From: JBBRHH01 sp038222915
Lineage (GTDB): Bacteria; Planctomycetota; Phycisphaerae; Tepidisphaerales; Tepidisphaeraceae
Direction of reading: 5' to 3'
DNA: 6,379 bases
Assembly (NCBI GenBank): GCA_038222915.1
Contig: JBBRHH010000368.1
Coordinates: 1 to 6,379, forward strand
Positions 1-6,379 of the stretch are shown here, piece by piece. The translations under genes were made by a program, and so were the position numbers. Position 1 is the first letter of the stretch; each line of letters opens with the position of its first letter. The notes beneath the pieces are model-generated. The model saw only the letters and a program-made list of their open reading frames with translations, made no database searches and had not been told where the DNA came from.

Positions 1-105
1 GCCAAAATCGCCAGCACGCCGATGAGCGAACTGGATCAGTTCCTGCCGGATGTATGGAAGGCCCAGGACGTGAAAGAAAACCTTCAACTGGAACACGCGA
101 CATAG
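1..105 (+). CDS. 3' end of a probable IS66-family transposase (partial)
   Basis: The first frame of the window is open from the left edge to a TAG at 103-105 and gives 34 residues, including IASTPMSELDQFLPDVWK. The pattern of a leucine/isoleucine-rich stretch, a Pro, then L-x-x-[FL]-LP-x-x-W resembles the short C-terminal element of IS66-type DDE transposases, which normally reads like HPINRIDELLPW. The catalytic core would lie to the left, outside the window, so nothing here shows that the element is active. The family call rests on one short motif and memory of the family; another transposase or an unrelated protein is possible. An ATG at 54 in another frame starts the chimeric frame described under treY and overlaps this end, but has no convincing ribosome binding site. 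Confidence 0.45.
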   Translation, partial: AKIASTPMSELDQFLPDVWKAQDVKENLQLEHAT

Positions 106-141
106 ACCGGTTGCTGGCCGTGCACTTCGCCGAGCGCACAC
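1..141 (+). mobile_element. Candidate right end of an IS66-like insertion sequence
   Basis: After the transposase stop at 105 there are about 36 bases before the GH15 stop codon. Read from the other strand, the sequence beginning at 141 starts GTGTGCGCTCGGCGAAGTGC. IS66-type ends usually begin with GTAAGCG- or GTATGCG-like bases, so this could be the terminal inverted repeat, with the boundary at about 141. The left end and any target-site duplication are outside the window, so the call cannot be closed from this sequence. Confidence 0.3.
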
Positions 142-143
142 AA

Positions 144-308
144 TCAACACCGTCGGCCGCTCAGCGCCAGGTCAAGATTGTATGCGGCGCTGATCAGCGC
201 CAGGTGCGTAAAGGCCTGCGGCACGTTGCCAAGAGCCTCGCCATGCGATCCGGTCTGTTCTGCAAAAAGGCCCAGATGGTTCGCGTACCCCAGCATCTTC
301 TCAAAGAG
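144..308 (-). pseudogene. C-terminal remnant of a GH15 glucoamylase-type glycosidase
   Basis: The minus strand from 308 down to a TGA at 146-144 encodes 54 residues that include LFEKMLGYANHLGLFAEQTG, then ALGNVPQAFTHLALISAA and YNLDLAL. The GLFAEQ...ALGN-x-PQAF-[ST]-H-[LV]-ALI block is characteristic of the C-terminal end of the (alpha/alpha)6 barrel of bacterial GH15 enzymes (glucoamylase, glucodextranase and trehalase-like proteins). The Glu in FAEQ is in the place where the family carries its catalytic base. Everything N-terminal of this block, including the catalytic acid, is absent: to the right the sequence changes abruptly into treY on the opposite strand. GH15 enzymes are usually 600 residues or more, so this is under a tenth of a gene. 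It has no start codon or promoter of its own and is certainly non-functional as it stands. The exact joint is blurred by shared bases at 303-312. Confidence 0.82.
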
Positions 309-1283
309 CGCAGTGAAGATGTCCGGGCACGCATCAATGCTCTCTCAGAAATTCCCGAAGAATGGATATCTCACGCCACTCACTGGCAGGATCTCAACCG
401 CCAACACCTTGGAAACGTCGCCGGCAAACCCGCCCCAACGCCCAATGAAGAGTACCTTCTCTACCAGACATTGGTCGGCGCGTGGCCGCTGGAGCTGTCT
501 GGTCCGGCCGAGAGAGACACCTTCGTTAAACGCGTTCAGGAGTACATGGTCAAGGCGATTCGCGAGGCCAAAGTCAATTCCAGTTGGCTCGATCCAGACG
601 CGAAGTATGAGGAGGCAGTCGAGCAATTCGTCGCACGCATTTGCGACGAGAACACCGGTATGAACTTCCTCGCCGACTTCTGTCCATTCCACACCAAAAT
701 CAGCCGCGCCGGCCCAATCAATTCGCTCTCGCAAACCCTGCTACGCCTCACCGCCCCCGGCGTTCCCGACACGTATCAAGGCACTGAACTGTGGGACTTC
801 AGCCTCGTTGATCCGGACAATCGCCGACCAGTCGCCTACGCCCTGCCCGATCGGCTCCTGCAGGATCTGAAGGCAGAATGGCGATCGAACCAAGGTCGGT
901 CGCGCCTTCTACACCAACTGTTGGAAAACATGAACGATGGCCGAATCAAGCTCTTCCTGACCTGGCGAGCTCTCACCTGCCGCCGAGATCATCCCGGGCT
1001 CTTCACGACCGGCGACTACACCCCGATCGCCGCCTCCGGAACCCGGCGCGACAATGTCTTCGCATTCCTCCGAACACACGCGAATCAAAACGCGCTCATC
1101 GTCGTTCCCAGACTTACCCTAAAACAGAACGAGGCCGGTTGGCGCGACACTCAACTAGCACTGCCCGCCGGTATGAGATCCTGGACGAATGTTTTGACCG
1201 ACCAGCGCGTGACCGCCAATGGTCAGTTGTCTAACCTGCTGGCGGATTTTCCAGTGGCGTTCCTGTTATCAGACGCAACTTAA
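303..1283 (+). pseudogene. treY: C-terminal third of maltooligosyltrehalose synthase (5'-truncated)
   Basis: TreY is a GH13 enzyme that isomerises the reducing-end alpha-1,4 bond of maltooligosaccharides to alpha,alpha-1,1, the first step of the TreY-TreZ trehalose pathway. About 324 recognisable residues remain, of the 700-1000 usual in the family. Signatures in order are RSEDVRARI from 309, NEEYLLYQTLVGAWP at 444-488, KVNSSWLDPD at 570-599, and TAPGVPDTYQGTELWD from 750 followed by SLVDPDNRRPV to 833. The protein then runs to a normal TAA. The intact enzyme reads THDTKRSEDVR at the first motif. Here the THDT part, which carries the third catalytic aspartate of GH13 region IV, is replaced by unrelated sequence, and the nucleophile and acid/base upstream are also gone. 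The frame stays open leftward to an ATG at 54, making a 409-codon reading frame, but its first 83 or so codons are transposase DNA in another frame plus antisense GH15. I treat it as a pseudogene. No internal stop or frameshift is seen, so the loss is recent or an assembly error. Confidence 0.85.
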
Positions 1284-1334
1284 AGCGCAGGCGACAATAG
1301 CCGATAAGGAAGATGAGCCAGCCGAAAATGCACT

Positions 1335-1363
1335 TTGACCCCGTTCAAATGAGCATGTAAAAT
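1335..1363 (+). promoter_or_regulatory. Sigma-70-type promoter of the tRNA-Ser gene
   Basis: TTGACC at 1335-1340 (5 of 6 match to TTGACA) and TAAAAT at 1358-1363 (5 of 6 match to TATAAT) are separated by exactly 17 bases. Initiation 6-7 bases downstream would fall at about 1370, leaving a leader of only some six bases before the tRNA at 1376. Position, spacing and match all agree, making this the best promoter in the window. Confidence 0.75.
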
Positions 1364-1375
1364 CGGGCCCGACTC

Positions 1376-1462
1376 GGAGGAGTGGCAGAGCGGTTGAATG
1401 CGCTGGTCTTGAAAACCAGTAGGCCCGCAAGGGTCTCGTGGGTTCGAATCCTACCTCCTCCG
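1376..1462 (+). tRNA. tRNA-Ser (anticodon UGA)
   Basis: A full class II tRNA of 87 bases folds by eye. The acceptor stem GGAGGAG (1376-1382) pairs with CTCCTCC (1455-1461), with discriminator G at 1462, as expected for tRNA-Ser. The anticodon stem CTGGT/ACCAG (1403-1407 with 1415-1419) encloses loop CTTGAAA, giving anticodon TGA at 1410-1412, which reads UCA and other UCN codons. A long variable arm (GGCCC-GCAA-GGGTC) and the T-arm GTGGG-TTCGAAT-CCTAC (1438-1454) follow. The 3' CCA is not encoded and must be added by the CCA-adding enzyme. It stands alone, between the treY remnant and the convergent pgi, with its own promoter. Confidence 0.97.
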
Positions 1463-1469
1463 TTTTTTT
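1463..1469 (+). terminator. T-run after the tRNA gene
   Basis: Seven T residues directly follow the discriminator base, so the acceptor stem sits just upstream of a U-tract in the transcript. This may end or pause transcription before it runs into the 3' end of the convergent pgi, 22 bases further on. There is no separate GC-rich hairpin, so it is not a classical intrinsic terminator. Confidence 0.35.
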
Positions 1470-1490
1470 CCGCTCGCGCAGGTCGCACCT

Positions 1491-3125
<1,635 letters not shown>

Positions 3126-3351
3126 GAATTTCCTACCTTGTCTTGAGTTGGACAGAGTTTCTGGTGGTTGGGGGTTGGGTGCAAGTGTTTCTGGAGGGAT
3201 ATAGTTTGGAAAGTGCGGAATGGGACAATGAGCTTGGACCTCTATTGGTCTATTGACTCGGTGATGATGGGAGCGCGTTTTGCCAATCTGCTTAATAGTT
3301 CGAACGCCGCTTGCTCTAACTGCCATCGACCCCTCTCCATTCTCCGAAAAC

Positions 3352-3357
3352 TATAAT
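3352..3357 (+). promoter_or_regulatory. Perfect -10 box upstream of murC
   Basis: TATAAT is an exact consensus -10, in an AT-rich patch (AAAACTATAATCAA) within GC-rich DNA. Transcription would begin near 3364, giving a leader of about 67 bases to the ATG at 3431 or 136 bases to the ATG at 3500. The bases 16-18 upstream (around 3328-3335) do not resemble TTGACA, so it would need an activator or another sigma factor, or it may be chance. Confidence 0.35.
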
Positions 3358-3405
3358 CAAGCCCCCCTTCCACCCGATATTCGTTCAGCCGCCACAATTC
3401 CAGAT

Positions 3406-3435
3406 TTTCCACGTCAAATCACCACCTCCTATGAT
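3406..3435 (+). promoter_or_regulatory. Second candidate promoter for murC
   Basis: TTTCCA at 3406-3411 (4 of 6) and TATGAT at 3430-3435 (5 of 6) are 18 bases apart. The predicted start near 3442 lies downstream of the ATG at 3431. If this promoter is used, translation must begin at a later codon, which agrees with choosing the ATG at 3500. The support is motif match only. Confidence 0.3.
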
Positions 3436-3484
3436 TGACTCTCTCGCCACCGTGTGTAACATGCCGCTTCACATGACGCTTACC

Positions 3485-3489
3485 GGAAG
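3485..3489 (+). promoter_or_regulatory. Shine-Dalgarno-like site deciding the murC start
   Basis: GGAAG lies 10 bases before the ATG at 3500. The upstream in-frame ATG codons at 3431 and 3473 are preceded by pyrimidine-rich sequence (CACCACCTCCT before 3431) with no Shine-Dalgarno match. This favours 3500 as the initiation codon. Confidence 0.4.
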
Positions 3490-3499
3490 CGAGTTGCGA

Positions 3500-4915
3500 A
3501 TGGAGTCGCACTCGGCCAGTCGTTTTGCCGGGCGTACCGTGCATTTTATCGGAGTTGGCGGCTCGGGAATGAGCGGCCTGGCCCGAATGCTACTGGACGC
3601 CGGTGCGACTGTGACCGGATCCGACCCCTCACCGAATCAACAGACACTCGATCTGCAACGCGCTGGAGTGCGCATCAGCCGCGAGCAACGCGGAGAACTT
3701 CTTTCCAAGACCGTCGATCTCGTCGTCCGCACCGCCGCCGTACCCGACTCCAATCCCGAATTTCTCACCGCCCGCGAGCTCGGCCTCCCCCACTTGAAAT
3801 ACGCCCAGCTCCTCGGCGAAGTCATGGCCGAACGCCTTGGCGTCGCCGTTGCCGGCACCCATGGCAAAAGCACCACCTCGGCTATGGCCAGCTTCGCACT
3901 CACTGAATGCGGCGCGGATCCCAGCTATGTTATCGGCGGCCACGTCCCGCAACTCGGCGGCTCCAGCCACTCCGGTGCAGGCAAGGCCTTCGTCGTCGAG
4001 GCCTGCGAGTTCGATCGCAGCTTCCACAACCTCCGCCCCCGCATCGCTATCATCACCAACATCGAGGAAGACCACCTCGACTGCTATCCGGGCGGCATCT
4101 CCGAAATTCGCCAGTCATTCCACGACTTCGCCCGCCGCGTCCCCGGGGATGGCCTCATCCTCATCAACGCCTGTGACCTCAATTCAATAAGCGTCGTCGC
4201 TGGCCTCGATGCAACCGTCGAAACCGTCACCATCACCGGCACCTGTATCCTTCCCGAGGCGCACGACGCCACCTGGACCACGCACTACACCGGCCTCGCC
4301 AACGGCTGCCCCACCGGAACCGTCTTCTTCGAAGGCCGGCCCGTCGCCAAACTCCGGTTATCGGTCGCCGGGCTCCACAACCTCGCCAATGCCACCATGG
4401 CCCTCGCCGCCTGCGCCGCCTGCGGTGTTAAACCCGAGCATGCCGCCGACGCCCTCTCCCATTTCACCGGCGTGGAACGCCGCATGAGTGAGATCGGTTC
4501 CCACAACGGCGCGATCGTGGTCGACGACTACGCCCATCACCCCACCGAGATTCTCACCACGCTCAAGGCCCTCCGCCAGCGCTACAACCCCGCCCGTTTG
4601 ATCTGTGTCTTCCAACCGCATCAGCATAGCCGCACGCGTCTGCTCATCAACGAGTTTGCAACCTGTTTCGAGCTTGCCGATGAGACCGTCATCGCCGACA
4701 TCTACTCGGTGCGGGATAGCGAACAGGACCGCCGCAGCATCTCTGCCGCCGACCTCGTCGCGCGCGTTAATGCCAACGGACAACACGCGCGGCATGTGCC
4801 GTCGCATGAAGAAATCGTCAAATTGCTGAAAAGCGAATCGCGGGTCGGAGACCTCGTCGTAACCATGGGAGCGGGAAACATATGGCAAGTGGCGCACCAA
4901 CTCGTCGAAGCATAA
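3500..4915 (+). CDS. murC: UDP-N-acetylmuramate--L-alanine ligase
   Basis: MurC is the cytoplasmic ATP-dependent ligase that adds L-alanine to UDP-MurNAc, the first amino acid of the murein stem peptide. From 3500 the protein has 471 residues, within the usual 455-490. HFIGVGGSGMSGLA (15-28) is the N-terminal Rossmann motif binding the UDP-sugar. GTHGKST (119-125) is the ATP P-loop, with Ser in place of the Thr usual in GTHGKTT. EACEFDRSF (167-175) replaces the common EADESDxSF, and TNIEEDHLD (186-194) carries the metal-site His. DDYAHHPTEI (342-351) and FQPHQHSRT (371-379) are C-terminal domain signatures, and MGAGNIW closes the fold. The ATG at 3500 places the first motif at the normal distance and has a GGAAG site. 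Starts at 3431 (23 residues more) or 3473 remain possible. It heads a murC-murB-ddl run, with murB about 107 bases downstream. Unlike typical dcw clusters, nothing murein-related precedes it. Confidence 0.96.
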   Translation: MESHSASRFAGRTVHFIGVGGSGMSGLARMLLDAGATVTGSDPSPNQQTLDLQRAGVRISREQRGELLSKTVDLVVRTAAVPDSNPEFLTARELGLPHLKYAQLLGEVMAERLGVAVAGTHGKSTTSAMASFALTECGADPSYVIGGHVPQLGGSSHSGAGKAFVVEACEFDRSFHNLRPRIAIITNIEEDHLDCYPGGISEIRQSFHDFARRVPGDGLILINACDLNSISVVAGLDATVETVTITGTCILPEAHDATWTTHYTGLANGCPTGTVFFEGRPVAKLRLSVAGLHNLANATMALAACAACGVKPEHAADALSHFTGVERRMSEIGSHNGAIVVDDYAHHPTEILTTLKALRQRYNPARLICVFQPHQHSRTRLLINEFATCFELADETVIADIYSVRDSEQDRRSISAADLVARVNANGQHARHVPSHEEIVKLLKSESRVGDLVVTMGAGNIWQVAHQLVEA

Positions 4916-5022
4916 AAGAACGAAACTCAAAGATTGACCCGCCAGCGGTTGCCGCATCAACCGATTCCGCGCAAAATCCCACATGTGTCCTAACGCTCGA
5001 ACCCCCGGCGGTGTCAGCACCC

Positions 5023-5916
5023 ATGATGCGCATTGCAAATAGCTTCTCCGGCCTCGAAGAAATCGTCGCTGAAGATGCGCCCCTCGCCCGCCACACCTGG
5101 TTCAAAATCGGCGGCCCCGCACGCTGGCTCATCACTCCACGTTCTGTCGAAGAACTCCAGGCCGCCGCCGTCCGCTGCATCGAAAACGAAATTCCCGTCT
5201 ACGTCCTCGGCCTCGGCGCAAACCTCCTCGTTTCCGACAAAGGCGTCGACGGCGCAGTCTTCCGCCTCAGCGAAGACTTCTGGCGTCGGGTAAAACTCGA
5301 CGAAAACGGCGTCGAAGTCGGTGCAGGCGTCGACATGCAGAAACTGTTACTCCGCACCGTCCGCCAGGGCCTATCCGGCCTCGAATGCCTCGCCGGCATC
5401 CCCGGCACCGTGGGTGGCGGCATCCGGATGAACGCCGGCGGCAAGTTCGGCGACATCGGCGCACGTGTTACCCGCGTCACCGCCATGGACGCCCGCGGCA
5501 TGGTCTTCGAACGCACCAAAGACGATTTGGTCTTCGACTATCGCTCCACCAATATATCCGCCAAGTTTATCCTCGGCGCGCACTTGGAACTTGAAGAGGA
5601 CGACCCCGATCGCATTATGCGCAAGGTCAAGGAAATCTGGATGTATAAGCGCAACAGCCAGCCGCTCAACACCAAGAACGCCGGCTGCATCTTCAAAAAT
5701 CCAAGAGGCCTCAGCGCCGGCGCACTCATTGACCAGGCCGGCCTCAAGGGATTTCGCATCGGCGGCGCAGAGATCAGCGACAAGCACGCCAACTTCATCA
5801 TCGCCCATCCCGGCTGCACCGCCGACGACGTATTGAAACTCATCCGCATCGTCCGCGAGAAAGTGGCCGAGAAAAACGAAATCGAGCTCGAAAGCGAAGT
5901 CCAGATCTGGAGATGA
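5023..5916 (+). CDS. murB: UDP-N-acetylenolpyruvoylglucosamine reductase
   Basis: MurB is a cytoplasmic flavoprotein that uses NADPH to reduce UDP-GlcNAc-enolpyruvate to UDP-MurNAc, the substrate of MurC encoded just before it. The 297-residue form fits the shorter type II class. Visible features are HTWFKIGGPA (24-33), the FAD-binding VLGLGANLLVSDKGVDG (61-77), GIPGTVGGGIRMNAGG (125-140), substrate-binding YRSTNI (173-178), NAGCIFKNP (219-227) and ESEVQIW near the C-terminus, with Glu292 as the second catalytic acid. Residue 222, which donates a proton and is Ser in E. coli MurB, is Cys here. The frame is open back to an ATG at 4882, overlapping the end of murC by 34 bases. The 47 extra residues are Pro/Ala/Ser-rich with a weaker GC bias at third codon positions, so I prefer the double ATG at 5023/5026, where the conserved fold begins. 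A GTG at 5011 is another option. It probably shares a transcript with murC and ddl. Confidence 0.95.
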   Translation: MMRIANSFSGLEEIVAEDAPLARHTWFKIGGPARWLITPRSVEELQAAAVRCIENEIPVYVLGLGANLLVSDKGVDGAVFRLSEDFWRRVKLDENGVEVGAGVDMQKLLLRTVRQGLSGLECLAGIPGTVGGGIRMNAGGKFGDIGARVTRVTAMDARGMVFERTKDDLVFDYRSTNISAKFILGAHLELEEDDPDRIMRKVKEIWMYKRNSQPLNTKNAGCIFKNPRGLSAGALIDQAGLKGFRIGGAEISDKHANFIIAHPGCTADDVLKLIRIVREKVAEKNEIELESEVQIWR

Positions 5917-5948
5917 TCGCGCTGTAGATTCATGACTGAGAAGTGCCC

Positions 5949-6379
5949 ATGAACATTACAGTCCTCTACGGCGGCCCCAGCGACGAACGCGCAGTCAGCC
6001 TCGTTTCCGGCGAAGCCGTCATCAAAGCGCTTCGATCGATGGGACACGAAGTCTTCCCCTCCGACATCTCCCCCACCGACCTTGCCGGCCTCGACCATCC
6101 CGCCGACGTTATCTTCCCAGTCCTGCACGGCCAGTTCGGCGAATCGGGCGAGCTCCAGGAAATACTCGAAGAACGAAAACTCGCCTTCGTGGGCAGCGGC
6201 TCAAAAGCCTCCCGCCTCGGCATGGACAAGCTCAAAACAAAGCTCGCCTGGAAAAAGGCCGGCCTCCCCACACCCGCCTATCAGGTCATCGAATCCGCCG
6301 ACTCCATCCCCGATGTCCCCACCTCCTGCGTGGTCAAAGCGATCAGCAGCGGCAGCAGCATCGACGTCTACCTCTGCAA
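5949..6379 (+). CDS. ddl: D-alanine--D-alanine ligase, N-terminal part (cut by window end)
   Basis: Ddl is a cytoplasmic ATP-grasp enzyme that joins two D-alanines; the dipeptide is then added to the murein precursor by MurF. The first 143 residues are present, of about 300-320. LYGGPSDERAVSLVSG (6-21) is the N-terminal signature with catalytic Glu13. FPVLHGQFGESGELQ (56-70) is the second signature, with Ser where most have Asp in GEDG. FVGSGSKASRLGMDKLKTK (80-98) opens the ATP-grasp domain. VVKAISSGSSIDV (128-140) matches the ATP/substrate loop usually written VVKPxxxGSSxGV, with Ala for Pro and Asp for Gly. The ATG at 5949 is 32 bases after the murB stop and is preceded by GAGAAG about five bases upstream, which fits translation from the same mRNA. 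The ATP-grasp C-terminal half lies beyond the window. Whether it is DdlA- or DdlB-like cannot be told, though gene order points to the dcw-linked copy. Confidence 0.93.
   Translation, partial: MNITVLYGGPSDERAVSLVSGEAVIKALRSMGHEVFPSDISPTDLAGLDHPADVIFPVLHGQFGESGELQEILEERKLAFVGSGSKASRLGMDKLKTKLAWKKAGLPTPAYQVIESADSIPDVPTSCVVKAISSGSSIDVYLC

Larger units (their letters stand above)
3126..3499. other. Divergent intergenic region between pgi and murC
   Basis: This 374-base stretch separates two genes pointing away from each other and should hold both promoters. For murC, TATAAT at 3352-3357 is a perfect -10 without a good -35, and TTTCCA/TATGAT at 3406-3435 is a second candidate. For pgi, the best minus-strand pair I find is weak: TTGTCC (complement of 3223-3228) and TATATC (complement of 3198-3203) with 19 bases between. 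The pgi leader contains a near-perfect 11-base direct repeat (GTTTCTGGTGG at 3157-3167 and GTTTCTGGAGG at 3187-3197, plus-strand reading) exactly 30 bases apart, and a G-rich run at 3163-3179. I see no small gene, RNA fold or riboswitch that I can support. The frames open here read as extensions of pgi and murC. Confidence 0.6.

Noticed and set aside
1284..1334. Short gap between treY and the tRNA promoter
   Set aside because: No hairpin with T-run, no small frame with a ribosome site and no repeat could be supported.
1480..1490. Small palindrome AGGT-CGC-ACCT just past the pgi stop
   Set aside because: Four base pairs with no following T-run in the pgi direction; too small to call a terminator.
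3163..3179. G-quadruplex-like run GGTGGTTGGGGGTTGGG
   Set aside because: Two of the four runs are only GG, so at most a weak two-layer structure; no functional context to support it.
3253..3299. TTGACT with downstream TTAATAG as a plus-strand promoter
   Set aside because: The spacing is about 33 bases, far from the 16-18 needed, and nothing resembling a -10 sits at the right distance.
3126..3326. Extension of pgi by 67 codons to an upstream ATG
   Set aside because: The translation is proline-rich with a PPETL repeat and no Pgi similarity; the ATG at 3125 has a ribosome site and gives the family N-terminus.
4358..5038. Long minus-strand open frame opposite murC and murB
   Set aside because: It is antisense to clear murC motifs, is Gly/Val/Ala-rich as expected for a shadow of GC-rich coding DNA, and matches no family I recognise.
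5538..6128. Minus-strand open frame spanning the murB-ddl junction
   Set aside because: It covers the 3' end of murB and the 5' end of ddl in antisense, with Ser-rich low-complexity translation typical of a shadow.

Overview
This GC-rich bacterial window is mostly ordinary housekeeping DNA, with a damaged accessory patch at its left end. The proteins suggest a diderm bacterium with a complete murein pathway. The wording of MurC (EACEFDRSF, GTHGKST), MurB (AGCIFKNP) and Ddl (VVKAISSGSSID) resembles what I recall from Planctomycetota (Phycisphaerae-like) or other PVC bacteria. That placement is an inference from memory and is not secure.

Layout, left to right. (1) Positions 1-141 hold the 3' end of a probable IS66-type transposase gene and possibly the right end of that insertion sequence. 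(2) Positions 144-308, minus strand, encode the last 54 residues of a GH15 glucoamylase-type enzyme. (3) From about 303 to 1283, plus strand, lies the C-terminal third of maltooligosyltrehalose synthase (TreY). The GH15 and TreY fragments are joined head to head, and both 5' portions are missing. This looks like the scar of a deletion that removed the middle of a divergent glucan/trehalose gene pair, or else an assembly chimera. An open frame from 54 to 1283 crosses the joint and would be mis-called as one 409-residue protein. (4) Positions 1376-1462 are a complete tRNA-Ser(UGA) with a near-consensus promoter just upstream. (5) Positions 1491-3125, minus strand, encode an intact glucose-6-phosphate isomerase (pgi). 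(6) Positions 3126-3499 are a long intergenic region between the divergent pgi and murC, with candidate promoters. (7) From 3500 to the window end run murC, murB and ddl on the plus strand, with ddl cut by the edge.

How the genes work together. murC, murB and ddl supply cytoplasmic steps of peptidoglycan precursor synthesis. MurB reduces the enolpyruvyl intermediate to UDP-MurNAc, MurC adds L-alanine to it, and Ddl makes the D-Ala-D-Ala dipeptide. They keep the murC-murB-ddl order of the dcw cluster, but here the run begins at murC next to a divergent pgi, so it is detached from murG and ftsW on its left. Pgi interconverts glucose-6-P and fructose-6-P, which also feeds UDP-GlcNAc synthesis. 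The GH15 and TreY remnants belonged to alpha-glucan/trehalose metabolism and cannot be functional as they stand.

I found no convincing new biological system. The most unusual object is the head-to-head gene scar at about position 306 with the transposon remnant beside it.
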